A stretch of DNA of 64,000 bases from assembly GCA_021843755.1 (NCBI GenBank), contig JAKBWB010000003.1, positions 62,001-126,000 of the forward strand, given 5' to 3'. The stretch's first letter is position 1, and the number at the start of each line of letters is the position of its first letter. The translations under genes and the position numbers were made by a program. Shown here in pieces: positions 29,115 to 38,676 of the stretch. Below the pieces are notes generated by a model that ran no database searches, was not told where the DNA came from, and saw nothing but the letters and a program-made list of their open reading frames with translations. This stretch comes from Pseudomonadota bacterium. GTDB taxonomy: Bacteria > Pseudomonadota > Gammaproteobacteria > Steroidobacterales > Steroidobacteraceae.

Positions 29115-29192
29115 TGCATGAATCTCCGGCCATCCAGCACTCGCATACCTTGACCTTCAGCCGGCACGGCCGGTTCCCCGCGCCCCGGCGAC

Positions 29193-30785
29193 TCACGGAA
29201 TCGGCGCAGGTCCCCGCTCGTGCATCACCAGATCGAGCCGCTTGTGCCACGGGTCGCGCTCGGCCACCGGTCCCTGCTCGGTGAAGTTCATCAAACGGTC
29301 GGTGCGGGCATGATAGCGGGGCCAGGCGGGCTCGCCGGCCGGGTCCGGCCGGCCGGTACGCGCGAAGGCCACCCAGTAGCGGTGCATTGCCCGCGCCATC
29401 GCCTCATCGGCCGCGGAGGTTCGGGCGCCATAGTGGGCACGGACGGTATCGAATACGTACGGAATCTCGCTCGCGTGCGGCGCGCCGGTGGTCCAGATCT
29501 TGCGCATCGAGGTGGCGACGTAGGAGAACCGGTACTCGTACACAGGCTGGCCGCGCGCCGAAAGGATGCGCGCGATGGCGCGCGCCGGCTCGAGCATGCA
29601 ACGCGCCCCGCCGATCTGCGCCGAAACCTGCGCCAGCGTGCGCTTACCGTTCGGGTCGAACACCGCGCGTGCCTCGGCGGCGTACGGTCCGAAGCTCGCG
29701 AACAGCGAGTGCAGGGATTTCTCCGGCATATCCCCGAGATCGGCGCTGTTCGTGCCGATCATCACCGGCACACGCGCCCCCATGCCCTTGGCGTACTCAT
29801 CGACGGCGGGCCCGAAATACAACTGGTCGTCCACCACCGGACCGCCGACGAAGGTCTTGTCGCGCGCCTCGGTCGCCATGTTCAGCCCATCGAGCACCCG
29901 CTGCGCAGGCAATGCCCGCAGCGCTGCCAGCGCGCGCAGGCCCTCGCCCGTGACACCGAGGTGGCGCGCCAGCGCCACGCCGATCGCCTCGGCCGAGTCC
30001 GCTCCGCCGGCCAGAGGGTGCCGCGGCAACAGCACCCCGCCGCCGCCGCCGGACTCGATGATGGCCTTTTGAAACAGCCCGCGGGCACGCGGCGAGATCA
30101 GCAGGGCATTCACGGACATGCCGCCGGCGGACTCCCCGAAGATCGTGACGTTGTGGGGGTTGCCGCCGAAGGCGGCGATGTTGCGGCGCACCCAGTGCAG
30201 GGCGGCGATCTGGTCCATCAGGGCGAAGTTGCCCGCCGGCAGGCCGTGGCGCACCAGCGCCGGAAACGCAAAAAAGCCGAAGTTGCCGAGCCGATAGTTG
30301 AAACTGACCAGCACCACGCCGTCGCGGGCGAATGCGCTGCCGTCGTAGACCGCCGGCGATGTGCCGCCATCGACGAATCCGCCGCCATAGATCCAGACCA
30401 TCACCGGCAGCGGGGCATGCGCGGCCTTTTTGGGACGCCAGACGTTCACGAACAGGCAGTTCTCGCTGGGGCGCGTGCGCAGCGGAGCCATGTCCCCGGG
30501 AGTGGGCCGCTGCATGCAGTCCGGCCCGAACTTCAGCGCCGGCCGCACGCCGTGCCACGGCTTGGCCGGATGCGCAGCCGCCCAGCGCAGCGCACCCTCC
30601 GGAGGCGCCGCGTAGGGAATGCCCTTGAATGCAATGACGCCGTGCGCCACCGTCCCGCGCACCCAGCCGTATTGCGTCTTGACCTGCAGCGGAGCCTGCG
30701 CGGCCCGCACGCCGGCTGCCGCCGGGCCGAGGGTGAGAACCCCGAGCGCGCCGAGCGCGCACAGTCGCTTGACCCTGATCATCAT
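29193..30785 (-). CDS. Secreted carboxylesterase type B (alpha/beta hydrolase)
   Basis: A 530-residue exported serine hydrolase. Signal peptide ends near AAGVRAAQAP. Family landmarks: GVIAFKGIPYAAPPEG, SENCLFVNVWRP, the oxyanion motif YGGGFVDGG, NYRLGNFGFFA, and the nucleophile elbow FGESAGGMSVNALL. The acidic member lies in IGTNSADLGDMP or nearby and the catalytic His in GAPHASEIPYVF. It cleaves carboxylic esters; substrate unknown. Two consecutive start codons (30785 and 30782) are possible. Confidence 0.9.
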   Translation of the reverse strand: MMIRVKRLCALGALGVLTLGPAAAGVRAAQAPLQVKTQYGWVRGTVAHGVIAFKGIPYAAPPEGALRWAAAHPAKPWHGVRPALKFGPDCMQRPTPGDMAPLRTRPSENCLFVNVWRPKKAAHAPLPVMVWIYGGGFVDGGTSPAVYDGSAFARDGVVLVSFNYRLGNFGFFAFPALVRHGLPAGNFALMDQIAALHWVRRNIAAFGGNPHNVTIFGESAGGMSVNALLISPRARGLFQKAIIESGGGGGVLLPRHPLAGGADSAEAIGVALARHLGVTGEGLRALAALRALPAQRVLDGLNMATEARDKTFVGGPVVDDQLYFGPAVDEYAKGMGARVPVMIGTNSADLGDMPEKSLHSLFASFGPYAAEARAVFDPNGKRTLAQVSAQIGGARCMLEPARAIARILSARGQPVYEYRFSYVATSMRKIWTTGAPHASEIPYVFDTVRAHYGARTSAADEAMARAMHRYWVAFARTGRPDPAGEPAWPRYHARTDRLMNFTEQGPVAERDPWHKRLDLVMHERGPAPIP

Positions 30786-30841
30786 GTGGACATTCTCCTC
30801 AGTTTACGCCCGCCGCTGCCGCGCCCCGGTCCGCGCGCCGC

Positions 30842-31927
30842 CTAGTGTGACGTGAAGCCGCGGCCGGCGAAGAATTCGCGCATCGCCCGCATGCCCGGGG
30901 CGAGATCCAGATGTTTGCGCGCCACCCAGGCGTCATTGAAGTACGTCGAGGCATAACGCTCACCCTGGTCGCACAGGATCGACACCACCGACCCCTCGCG
31001 TCCCTGCGCGACCATCTCGGCGATCAGCTGGGCGCAGGCCCAGAGGTTGGTTCCGGTCGACCCCCCGCACAGCCGCCCGAGCCGCTCGCTCAACACGCGC
31101 GCCGCGGCAATGCTGTCCGCGTCGCGCACCGCCATCATCCGGTCGACGACCTGGGGAATGAACGACGGCTCGACGCGCGGCCGGCCGATGCCTTCGATGC
31201 AACTCTCGCAGCGCTCGACCGTGGTGACGCCGCGGTCGGCGAAATGACGATGGAAAACCGAGCCCTCCGGATCGCTCACGCAGATCTCGGTGGTGAAATG
31301 ATTGTAACGCACGAACCGCCCGAGGGTCGCCGAGGTGCCGCCGGTGCCGGCGCCGCAGACGATCCAGCGCGGCACGGGATGGCGCTCGCGGGCGAGCTGC
31401 TGGAAAATCGACTCGGCGATGTTATTGTTGCCGCGCCAATCGGTCGCCCGTTCCGCGTACTTGAACTGATCCATGTAATGGCCGCGCGATGCGCGCGCGA
31501 GACTCTCCGCCTCCCGATAGACCTCGTTCGGATCGTCGGCGAAGTGACACTCTCCGCCCTGGAACTCGATCGCGGCGATCTTCTCCGCGGCGGTCGAGCG
31601 CGGGACCACCGCGATGAAGCGCAACCCGAGCATGCGGGCGAAGTACGCCTCGGACACCGCCGTCGAGCCGCTCGAGGCCTCGACGATCGGGGTATCCGGT
31701 CCGATCCAGCCGTTGCACAACGCGTAGAGGAACAGCGAGCGCGCCAGCCGATGCTTCAAACTGCCGGTGGGATGGCTCGACTCGTCCTTCAGATACAACT
31801 CGATCCCCGGATAGTGCGGCAGGTCGATCGGGATCAGGTGGGTATCGGCGGACCGATTGAAGTCCGCTTCGATCCGGCGGACCGCCTGGTCCGTCCAGTT
31901 CCGGTGCGCCAGATGCGTGCTCGGCAT
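30842..31927 (-). CDS. PLP-dependent cysteine desulfhydrase/cysteine synthase-like protein (Cds1/CdsB type)
   Basis: A 361-residue fold-type II PLP enzyme. The PLP lysine is in [13 protein letters not shown] (~54) and [16 protein letters not shown] (~83) contacts substrate; [12 protein letters not shown] binds phosphate. The pattern ([44 protein letters not shown]) fits the L-cysteine desulfhydrase Cds1 subgroup, which makes H2S, pyruvate and ammonia, rather than CysK. Start 31927 follows family length. An FNR-type box lies 39 bases upstream between this gene and the divergent radical SAM gene. Confidence 0.82.
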   Translation of the reverse strand: MPSTHLAHRNWTDQAVRRIEADFNRSADTHLIPIDLPHYPGIELYLKDESSHPTGSLKHRLARSLFLYALCNGWIGPDTPIVEASSGSTAVSEAYFARMLGLRFIAVVPRSTAAEKIAAIEFQGGECHFADDPNEVYREAESLARASRGHYMDQFKYAERATDWRGNNNIAESIFQQLARERHPVPRWIVCGAGTGGTSATLGRFVRYNHFTTEICVSDPEGSVFHRHFADRGVTTVERCESCIEGIGRPRVEPSFIPQVVDRMMAVRDADSIAAARVLSERLGRLCGGSTGTNLWACAQLIAEMVAQGREGSVVSILCDQGERYASTYFNDAWVARKHLDLAPGMRAMREFFAGRGFTSH

Positions 31928-31966
31928 GACCCCGAACTTAGCATGATCCTGTCCTCGGCGGTGAAT

Positions 31967-31980
31967 TTGACGCCGATCAA
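31967..31980. promoter_or_regulatory. FNR-type box between cdsB-like and radical SAM genes
   Basis: TTGACgccgATCAA, one mismatch from the FNR consensus TTGAT-N4-ATCAA. On the plus strand a minus-10-like TACCCT (32002-32007) begins 21 bases after the box, which is the spacing of a class II FNR-activated promoter, giving a ~35-base leader to the radical SAM gene. On the minus strand a weaker CATGCT sits at the same distance towards the desulfhydrase gene. Confidence 0.65.
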
Positions 31981-32049
31981 TCCCTCCCGCGGCCCCCTCG
32001 CTACCCTGCAAGCTCACCGAGCGCGCCGCGCCGGCATGACCTTTGCACC

Positions 32050-33936
32050 ATGCGCCTGCTGCTGATCAATCCGAAATCGCCCGAGAGCTTCTGGAATTTC
32101 CACTGGGCCGTGAGCGAGATCCTGCCGGGCAAACGGGCGGTGAATCCGCCGCTCGGTCTCGCCACGCTCGCCGCGCTGTGCCCGCCGCACTGGCAAGTGC
32201 GCATCGTCGATGAGAACGTCGAGCCGCTGCCGCTTGACCCGCAGGCCGACCTGATCGGCATCGGCGGCATGGGCGTGCAGTTTCCGCGCCAGCGCGCGCT
32301 GCTCGAGTACTACCGGGGACTCGGCCATTTCGTGGTCGCCGGGGGCAGCTACGCCTCGCTGTGCCCCGAGCAATACGCCGGGCTCGCCGACACTGTGATC
32401 TGCGGGGAGGCCGAGCGCATCTGGCCGCGATTCTGCGCGGACTTCGCCGCCGGCTCGCCGCGCGAGCTGTACCGCGAGGCGGACATGGTCGATCTCGGCG
32501 AGTCCCCTACGCCGCGCTTCGATCTGCTGCAGCTGTCGCGGTACACCACCGCCACGCTGCAGTTCTCACGCGGCTGCCCCTATCTGTGCGAGTTCTGCGA
32601 CATCATCGTGATGTTCGGCCGCAAACCGCGCCACAAGCGACTCGAGCAGATCGCCAGCGAGCTCGATGCGCTGCGCGTGCTCGGGGTGCACAAGGTGTTC
32701 TTCGTCGATGACAACCTGATCGGCAACCGCGCCGTCGCCAAACAGCTGCTGCGCTTCCTCGCCGAGTACCAGGCCCGGCACGACTACGCCTTCAGCTTCG
32801 GCACCGAAACCTCGCTGAACCTGGCCGAAGACGCGGAGCTGATGCAGCTGATGCGCGCGGCGGGTTTCCGCTGGACCTTCATCGGCATCGAGTCGCCCGA
32901 TGAGGCCAGCCTGCGCGAGATGCGCAAGGTGCAAAACATGCGCGCCGACCCCCTCGCGGCCGTAGAGCGCATCCACGGCCACGGCATCGAGGTGATGGCC
33001 GGCTTCATCGTTGGTTTCGACAACGACACCGTCGCGACTTTCCAGCGGCAGTTCGAGTTCATCGCCCGCTCGGGAATCCAGGCCGCCATGATCGGGCTGC
33101 TGCACGCCATGCCGCGCACACCGCTCTACGAGCGCCTGCGGGCTGCCGGCCGGCTGCGCACCGAGGCGAGCGCCGGGGACAACACCAAGCTCGACACCAA
33201 TGTCGAGCCGCTGAACATGAGCCGCGAGGAGCTCATCGGCGGTTACCGGTGGCTGCATCGGCGGCTGCTGGCGGACGATGCGATCGCCCGCCGCATCATC
33301 AACAAGCGCCGCTCGCTCGGCCGGCCCGCCGGCCCAATGGAATACGGCGCGCTCAGCGGGCTCGCCATCCTCGCGCGCCTGTTGTGGCGCGGCATCCTGC
33401 CCGGCGGACCGCGGCGCCACTGGCATTTCCTGCGCAGCGTTCCCTGGCTTACGCCCTGGCAAATACCGCTCGTGGCTGGCGACTGGATCGTCGGGCTCTC
33501 GATGCAGGATTACGCCCGCCGGCACCTTGGCTTCGAGGCAGCGCCGGCCCGCCGATCGTTGAACCGGCGCGTCGCCCGGCTGACCCGCATGCTGCGCCGC
33601 TCCGGCAGCGGACAGCTCTCGGTGCAGTCCCGCGCCGCGGATGACAGCGTGCCGGTGCTCGCGCTCTCGCTGCGCGGACTGTCGGGACTGCGGCTGCGCA
33701 GGATGTGCACCGAACTCGGAGCGCTGCTGCTCGAGACCCCGGCGCGCCTCACACTGCGCTTCGAGCACGTGAGCCGCGCGGATGTGCCCCGCGTGCGGCG
33801 CCTGCTCAGCCGCTTGCGCCGATTCGCCGACCGGATATCGATCGAAGCCGGCGCGCACGTGCCGCCGATCCCGAACGCGTGGGCCTTCCGCCTGCAGCTG
33901 CCCGGGCTCGCGATCTCCGAGGACGCGGCGAGTTAG
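32050..33936 (+). CDS. B12-binding domain radical SAM protein (DUF4070 type)
   Basis: A 628-residue enzyme. Residues 1-150 form a cobalamin-binding-like fold ([45 protein letters not shown]). The radical SAM cluster motif CPYLCEFCD (CX3CX2C) follows near residue 178, with the partner segment [14 protein letters not shown] seen in hopanoid-methylase-like (HpnP) relatives. After the TIM-barrel core ([31 protein letters not shown]) comes a ~200-residue C-terminal DUF4070 and unknown tail. Reaction unknown. Its TAG overlaps the convergent fnr stop by 4 bases. Confidence 0.87.
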   Translation: MRLLLINPKSPESFWNFHWAVSEILPGKRAVNPPLGLATLAALCPPHWQVRIVDENVEPLPLDPQADLIGIGGMGVQFPRQRALLEYYRGLGHFVVAGGSYASLCPEQYAGLADTVICGEAERIWPRFCADFAAGSPRELYREADMVDLGESPTPRFDLLQLSRYTTATLQFSRGCPYLCEFCDIIVMFGRKPRHKRLEQIASELDALRVLGVHKVFFVDDNLIGNRAVAKQLLRFLAEYQARHDYAFSFGTETSLNLAEDAELMQLMRAAGFRWTFIGIESPDEASLREMRKVQNMRADPLAAVERIHGHGIEVMAGFIVGFDNDTVATFQRQFEFIARSGIQAAMIGLLHAMPRTPLYERLRAAGRLRTEASAGDNTKLDTNVEPLNMSREELIGGYRWLHRRLLADDAIARRIINKRRSLGRPAGPMEYGALSGLAILARLLWRGILPGGPRRHWHFLRSVPWLTPWQIPLVAGDWIVGLSMQDYARRHLGFEAAPARRSLNRRVARLTRMLRRSGSGQLSVQSRAADDSVPVLALSLRGLSGLRLRRMCTELGALLLETPARLTLRFEHVSRADVPRVRRLLSRLRRFADRISIEAGAHVPPIPNAWAFRLQLPGLAISEDAAS

Positions 33937-34664
33937 GCCCGGCCGAGCGCGGCGAACGCCTCCGGCCGCAGCACCGTCACCTCGCGGGCGCGGACCCGCA
34001 CCCAGCCCTCACGCTTGAGGGCGCCGAGCGAACGGCTGACGGTCTCGAGCGTAAGGCCCAGATGACGGGCAATATCGCGGCGGCTCATGCTGAGGCGGAA
34101 TTCGGTGGGCGACAGTCCCCGTCGCGCCAGCCGCCGGGACATGTCCGCCAGGAAGCGTGCCACGCGACTGCGCGCATCGCACAGATTGAGCTGGCCGCGC
34201 AGCCGCTGGGACTCATCGAGCGCCCCGCCGAGCAGCCGCAGGATCTCGCGCCGCACGCCCGGGAGCTGCTCGATCAGCGCCTCGAGCCCGCGCATCGGCA
34301 TGCGGCAGTATTCGAGCGGCTCGAGCGCGGTCACGTCGCACGTGTAGACACCGGCGGCAAAACCTTCCAGTCCCACCGCCTCGCCCGGCAGCACGAAGCC
34401 GTGAACCTGCTCGAGCCCCTCCAGCGTGACGCTGTGCGATTTGGCCGAGCCGCTGCGCACCACCAGCAGCGCGTCCATGCGCGCGCCACAGCGCACCAGC
34501 GCCGATCCGGCCGGCAACGGCCGGCCGCGCTCGACGGCGCGTTCGAGCGCGCGCGCCTCGGCGAGCGGCAGATGTCCCGGCAGACAAATGGGCTGCAGCG
34601 TGCAGTCGCGGCAGCTGACGCAGGCCGGCAGGCCGGCACGTTTGGCGTGGGATCCGGTGTTCAT
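33933..34664 (-). CDS. fnr: Fnr-type oxygen-sensing transcription regulator
   Basis: A 243-residue Crp/Fnr regulator. Three N-terminal cysteines in CRDCTLQPIC (C18, C21, C27, spacing CX2CX5C) plus one in LEPLEYCRMP match the four [4Fe-4S] ligands of E. coli FNR, so it should dimerise and bind DNA only without oxygen. The cyclic-nucleotide-type barrel contains LVVRSGSAKSHSVTLEG; the helix-turn-helix is RRDIARHLGLTLETVSRSL, where Glu, Ser and Arg of ETVSR are those that read TTGAT. Start 34664 (MNTGSHAKRAG) is preferred; a longer frame would cover the intergenic FNR box. Confidence 0.93.
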   Translation of the reverse strand: MNTGSHAKRAGLPACVSCRDCTLQPICLPGHLPLAEARALERAVERGRPLPAGSALVRCGARMDALLVVRSGSAKSHSVTLEGLEQVHGFVLPGEAVGLEGFAAGVYTCDVTALEPLEYCRMPMRGLEALIEQLPGVRREILRLLGGALDESQRLRGQLNLCDARSRVARFLADMSRRLARRGLSPTEFRLSMSRRDIARHLGLTLETVSRSLGALKREGWVRVRAREVTVLRPEAFAALGRA

Positions 34665-34715
34665 ATTGAAAAGGATAACGCTCCCTCGGCCGCGGCACAT
34701 TCGGGTTATCCGCAC

Positions 34716-34729
34716 TTGACATCGGTCAA
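34716..34729. promoter_or_regulatory. FNR-type box upstream of ubiT
   Basis: TTGACatcgGTCAA, a perfect 5-4-5 palindrome one step from consensus in each half. A minus-10-like TACCAT (34751-34756) begins 21 bases after it on the plus strand, which would place the ubiT transcript start at or next to its ATG (34763). The box also lies 52 bases from the fnr start, but no suitable -10 is seen in that direction, so autoregulation would have to be by another geometry. Confidence 0.7.
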
Positions 34730-34762
34730 ATTCCCGCGTTCGCGGCTCGTTACCATCTGGCC

Positions 34763-35266
34763 ATGAATGCCTCGCCACCCGGGTGGGCGCTGCTCGCCGA
34801 TCTCAATCCGCTCGGACCCCTGTTCGTCGGCGCGTTCAATCACTGCACGCGCGGACTGGGACTTGAGCAGACCTTGGAGGAGCTCGAGGGCAAACGGGTA
34901 TGCGTGCGCGCCACCGACCTGCCGGTGACCATAACGCTGGTGGTTCGCGGCCGCAAGCTCGCGGTCGCCTCCGCGCGCACCACGCCGCATGTCACGCTGC
35001 GCGGCCGTTTGATCGATCTGGCGCGACTGGCGGCGCGCACCGAGGATCCGGACACCCTGTTTTTCCAGCGCCGATTGAGTTTCGAAGGCGAGACCGAGAC
35101 GGGTCTGGCGATCAAGAACGCGCTCGACGCGCTCGAGTGGCAGTGGCCGCGCGATGCGCGCGGCCTGGTACCGCAGCCTCTGGCGACGGCCGTGCGCGCG
35201 GCGCTGCGGCTGCTGCCCTGCTCGCCCTTCGCCCCATTCGAGCCGCACCGCCCCAGGTCACGCTGA
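34763..35266 (+). CDS. ubiT: UbiT, SCP2-domain protein of oxygen-independent ubiquinone synthesis
   Basis: A 167-residue protein with an SCP2 sterol-carrier-like lipid-binding fold: LEELEGKRVCVRATDLPVTITLVVRGRKLAVA, TTPHVTLRGRLIDLARLAARTEDPDTLFFQRRLSFEGETETGLAIKNALDAL. UbiT is thought to carry prenylated ubiquinone intermediates in place of UbiJ when oxygen is absent. It lies next to fnr and converges on ubiV with a 3-base gap. An FNR box sits 33 bases before its start. Assignment rests on fold pattern and neighbourhood together. Confidence 0.88.
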   Translation: MNASPPGWALLADLNPLGPLFVGAFNHCTRGLGLEQTLEELEGKRVCVRATDLPVTITLVVRGRKLAVASARTTPHVTLRGRLIDLARLAARTEDPDTLFFQRRLSFEGETETGLAIKNALDALEWQWPRDARGLVPQPLATAVRAALRLLPCSPFAPFEPHRPRSR

Positions 35267-35269
35267 GCC

Positions 35270-36136
35270 TCAGCCCCGCTGCTCCTCGCGCATCAGGCCG
35301 CTGCAGTAGCCGCCCGGCAGCGCGTTCGGCGGACATTGCGCCCCGCCCTCGCCCCGGATCGCCGCCGCGAACGCCTCGATCACCGCTGCAAACGGCACTG
35401 CGGCCGTGGAGTGCGGCGAGAGGCGCACAACCTCCACGCCCGAATCCCGCAGCTCGTCCACGACACCGATCAGATTGCGCACCTGCGCGGATTGGACCTG
35501 GATGCCGTTGAGCGCGAACAGCGGCTCGCGCTCGCGCGTGTACAGCGTCAACCCATCATGATCCTCGCTGCACACGAACCCGCAGTCGTCCTTGTTGCGC
35601 CGGCGGACGCGGGCGCTGAAGCAGCGCGCCGAGAAGGCCAGCGGCATCCGGCCGTAGGCGAACACCTCCGACTCCAGACCCTCCGGCCGTTCGGCCAGCA
35701 GCGCGCCGACGGCCGGCGGGTCGAGTTCGAGCGGCGCCACCCAACGGCGCGCGCCGAGCGCCGCGAGCAGCCGCAGCGTCTTGCCGTTGTAGACATTCAG
35801 ATGCGGCCCGATGACGAACGGCCGGCCGCCGGCGAGCTGCACGGCCGCCATGTCGTTGGCCTCGATGGTCACGGCGTCGGCCACGACGCGCGCGAGCGCG
35901 GCCAGCTCCGACTCCGCTTCCATCAGCGCCAGGGTCGAGACGATGACCTCCTTGCCGGCGGCGGTGAGTTCGCGCGCGATCGCGGCCCACTCCGCGTGGC
36001 CGAGTTCCCGCCGCTTCGAGCACACCACTTCGCCAAGATACACGCAGTCGACCGGCTGGGACGCGAGTTCGCGGTAGAACGCGAACACCTCCGGACGACT
36101 CCAGTGGTAGAGCAGCGGGCCGACCGAGAGCTTCAT
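35270..36136 (-). CDS. ubiV: UbiV, U32-family [4Fe-4S] protein of oxygen-independent ubiquinone synthesis
   Basis: A 288-residue peptidase-U32-like protein. LSVGPLLYHWSRPEVFAFY and VDCVYLGEVVCSKRRELG form the N-terminus. Four cysteines for a [4Fe-4S] cluster are visible: one in EVVCSKRRE and three in ARCFSARVRRRNKDDCGFVCSED, matching E. coli UbiV. With UbiU it hydroxylates the ubiquinone ring without O2 (prephenate is the reported oxygen donor). ubiU ends 12 bases upstream on the same strand. Confidence 0.92.
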   Translation of the reverse strand: MKLSVGPLLYHWSRPEVFAFYRELASQPVDCVYLGEVVCSKRRELGHAEWAAIARELTAAGKEVIVSTLALMEAESELAALARVVADAVTIEANDMAAVQLAGGRPFVIGPHLNVYNGKTLRLLAALGARRWVAPLELDPPAVGALLAERPEGLESEVFAYGRMPLAFSARCFSARVRRRNKDDCGFVCSEDHDGLTLYTREREPLFALNGIQVQSAQVRNLIGVVDELRDSGVEVVRLSPHSTAAVPFAAVIEAFAAAIRGEGGAQCPPNALPGGYCSGLMREEQRG

Positions 36137-36148
36137 CCTCGCGCGCCT

Positions 36149-37162
36149 CTATTGCCAGGGTCTGCTGTACGCCCCGAGCGTGTGGGTACGGCCCTCGGCA
36201 AGCCGCTCGAGAGCCGCCCCGCAGCCGGCGGGCGGACGGTAGTTGCCGGGGTCGCGCCGGCAGCTGTCGAGCGCAACCCGCAGCGCGCGGGTCACCTGCG
36301 CCACGTACGCCGGGCTGCGTTGACGGCCTTCGACCTTGATGGCGCGCACTCCGGCGGCGAGCAGCTGCGGCAGCAGATCGAGCACGCTGAGGCTGGCAGG
36401 TTCCTCCAGTGCGTGCATGATCGCGCCGAGCGCCTCGAAGCGCCCCTTGCACAGCGTCGGGTAGCCGGCCGGCTCGCGCGGCGCGAATTCATCGATCAGC
36501 ACCCCGTTGAGGCGCGCCTGGCGGCCCGTCGGCTGCTCCTGCCAGCGCACCGCATGGGCCGGCGAGCACACCCCGTGCGTGTTGGGGGATTCGCCGGTCA
36601 CATGCGCCGAGAGCGCGCAGCGTCCCTCCACCATGATGCACAGACTCCCGAATCCAAACACCTCGATCTCCATGCTCACGCGCTCGATGACACGCCGCAC
36701 CTGCGCCAGGGACAGCACGCGCGGCAACACGGCGCGGCGTATGCCGAAGCGCTGCTGATAAAACTCGAGCGCGCGCCAATTGCTGGCCGAAGCCTGCACG
36801 GACAGGTGCCGGTTGAGCCCCGGATGGCGCTCGGCCGCGTAGGCGAGCAGGCCCGGATCGGCAAGGATCACGGCATCGGCCCCGGCGTCGGCGGCCGCAT
36901 CGACGGCGGCGGTCGCGGCGGGCCAGCGGCTCGGCTGGGGATACACGTTGAGCGCGACGAAGACGCGCACGTGGCGGTCATGGGCGTAATCGATGCCGCG
37001 GCGCGCATCGGCGAGGGAGAAGTTCAGGCCGGGGAAATTACGCGCATTGAGACCGTCGCGCAGACCGAGATACACGGCATCGGCGCCGTTGTCCACGGCA
37101 GCATGCAGGGCCGGAAGCGTTCCGGCCGGACACACCAGCTCGACTCCGGGCTGTTCAGGCAT
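36149..37162 (-). CDS. ubiU: UbiU, U32-family [4Fe-4S] partner of UbiV
   Basis: A 337-residue U32 protein that forms a heterodimer with Ubi[28 protein letters not shown] begins the barrel. Cluster cysteines are in [23 protein letters not shown] and [11 protein letters not shown], the pattern of E. coli UbiU. Start 37162 (MPEQPGVEL) overlaps the ubiD end by 8 bases, so translation is likely coupled to ubiD. Length is close to the E. coli protein (331 aa). Confidence 0.93.
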   Translation of the reverse strand: MPEQPGVELVCPAGTLPALHAAVDNGADAVYLGLRDGLNARNFPGLNFSLADARRGIDYAHDRHVRVFVALNVYPQPSRWPAATAAVDAAADAGADAVILADPGLLAYAAERHPGLNRHLSVQASASNWRALEFYQQRFGIRRAVLPRVLSLAQVRRVIERVSMEIEVFGFGSLCIMVEGRCALSAHVTGESPNTHGVCSPAHAVRWQEQPTGRQARLNGVLIDEFAPREPAGYPTLCKGRFEALGAIMHALEEPASLSVLDLLPQLLAAGVRAIKVEGRQRSPAYVAQVTRALRVALDSCRRDPGNYRPPAGCGAALERLAEGRTHTLGAYSRPWQ

Positions 37163-38627
37163 CGCCGATGCACTCCTGCCACAGCGCATCGACCCGCCGC
37201 TCGACCACCGCGTCGAGCCGGATGGGACGGCCCCACTGCCGGGCGCTCTCGGCGCTCCATTTGTGCGTCGCGTCGAGCCCGAGCTTCGAGCCCAACCCGC
37301 TCACCGGGCTGGCGAAGTCGAGGTAGTCGATGGGAGTGTGCTCGACCAGCAGCGAGTCACGCGCCGGATCGACGCGGGTCGCAACGGCCCAGATCACTTC
37401 CTGCCAATTGCGCACGTCGATGTCCTCGTCCGTGACGATCACGAATTTCGTGTAGGTGAACTGGCGCAGGTAGGACCAGATCCCCATCATGATGCGCCGG
37501 GCATGGCCGGGATACTGCTTGCGGATGCTGACCACGGCCAGGCGGTACGAGCACGCCTCCGGCGGCAGATGAAAGTCGACGATCTCGGGGAATATGCGCC
37601 GCAGGATGGGCACGAACAGCTCGTTCAGCGCCAGCGCCATCACCGACGGCTCGTCGTGCGGCGCGCGTCCCATGTAGCTGCCCTGGTAGATCGCCCCGGA
37701 GCGCAGGTGCAGCCGCTCGAGCGTCACCACCGGGAAAGGCGCCTGCGAATTATAGTAACCGGTGTGATCGCCGAACGGACCTTCCATTGCGGTATCGCCG
37801 GGCCGGATGAAGCCCTCCATGACGATCTCCGCGCCGGCCGGCGCGTCCAGTCCGCTCACCTCGCAGTGTACGACAGCACTGCGTTCGCCGCGCAACAGGC
37901 CAGCGAACTCGTATTCCGAGAGGGTATCGGGAATCGGCGCCGCCGCGGCCAGCAGCGTCGCCGGATCGGTGCCGATGGCGATGAGCACCGGAAACGGCTC
38001 GCCCGGCCGGTCGGCCTGCCAATCGGCGAAATCGCCGGCCCCGCCCCGGTGCGCCAGCCAGCGCATGATCACCCGATTGGGGCCGATCACCTGCTGGCGA
38101 TAAACGGCCACGTTCTGGCGCGCCTTGCGCGGGCCGCGCGTGACCACCAGCCCGAGGGTGATCAGCCGGGCCGCATCTTCGGGCCAACATCGCTGGATCG
38201 GCAGCCGGGTCAGATCGATCTCGGCCCCGCCCAGGGTGTATTCCTGAAACGGCGCGCGCGGGAGGCGCCGCGGCGCGACATGCGCGAGCTGCGCGAACTG
38301 CGGCCAGCTCGCGAGCGCTTCGCGCACGTTCGCCGGCCAGTGCGGCTCCTTCAGCGCCGCGAGCAACTCGCCGAGCTCGCGCAGCGAGCCGGCCCGCTCA
38401 CGCCCCAGGGCCGCCTCGATCCGGCGGCGGTGTCCGAAGAGGTTGCCGAGCAGCGCATGCTCGGCGCCGGCGGGCCGCTCGAACAGCAGGGCCGGACCCT
38501 GGCGACGCAGCGCCCGCAGACAGAATGACGTGCTCTCCAGCTCCGGGCTTACCGCGCGACTGACGCGGCGCAGATCACCATGAGCCTCCAGGTGCGAGAG
38601 GAACGTGCGCAGATCGTGAAATGTCAT
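37155..38627 (-). CDS. ubiD: UbiD, 3-octaprenyl-4-hydroxybenzoate decarboxylase
   Basis: A 490-residue prFMN-dependent decarboxylase of ubiquinone synthesis. Landmarks include [17 protein letters not shown], the prFMN/metal region [42 protein letters not shown], and [28 protein letters not shown] with catalytic acidic residues. It works in the cytosol or at the membrane face and needs the UbiX cofactor (not in the window). It leads the ubiD-ubiU-ubiV operon; an FNR box lies 35 bases before the ATG, and the adjacent frame of the old pump gene stops inside that box. Confidence 0.95.
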   Translation of the reverse strand: MTFHDLRTFLSHLEAHGDLRRVSRAVSPELESTSFCLRALRRQGPALLFERPAGAEHALLGNLFGHRRRIEAALGRERAGSLRELGELLAALKEPHWPANVREALASWPQFAQLAHVAPRRLPRAPFQEYTLGGAEIDLTRLPIQRCWPEDAARLITLGLVVTRGPRKARQNVAVYRQQVIGPNRVIMRWLAHRGGAGDFADWQADRPGEPFPVLIAIGTDPATLLAAAAPIPDTLSEYEFAGLLRGERSAVVHCEVSGLDAPAGAEIVMEGFIRPGDTAMEGPFGDHTGYYNSQAPFPVVTLERLHLRSGAIYQGSYMGRAPHDEPSVMALALNELFVPILRRIFPEIVDFHLPPEACSYRLAVVSIRKQYPGHARRIMMGIWSYLRQFTYTKFVIVTDEDIDVRNWQEVIWAVATRVDPARDSLLVEHTPIDYLDFASPVSGLGSKLGLDATHKWSAESARQWGRPIRLDAVVERRVDALWQECIGDA

Positions 38628-38662
38628 CGCGCGGCACGCTAACGCGGGACGCGCCCGGGAGT

Positions 38663-38676
38663 TTGATCCCCATCAA
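38663..38676. promoter_or_regulatory. Consensus FNR box upstream of ubiD-ubiU-ubiV
   Basis: TTGATccccATCAA, an exact match to the FNR consensus. On the minus strand a minus-10-like TAGCGT (38641-38636) begins after a 21-base gap, the class II FNR geometry, so transcription would start within about 3 bases of the ubiD ATG (38627). The same spacing is found at the ubiT and radical SAM promoters. Confidence 0.8.

Noticed and set aside
30769-30782. FNR-like sequence TTGACcctgATCAT.
   Set aside because: It lies within the first codons of the carboxylesterase gene, has a mismatch in the second half-site and no suitable -10, so it is probably chance.
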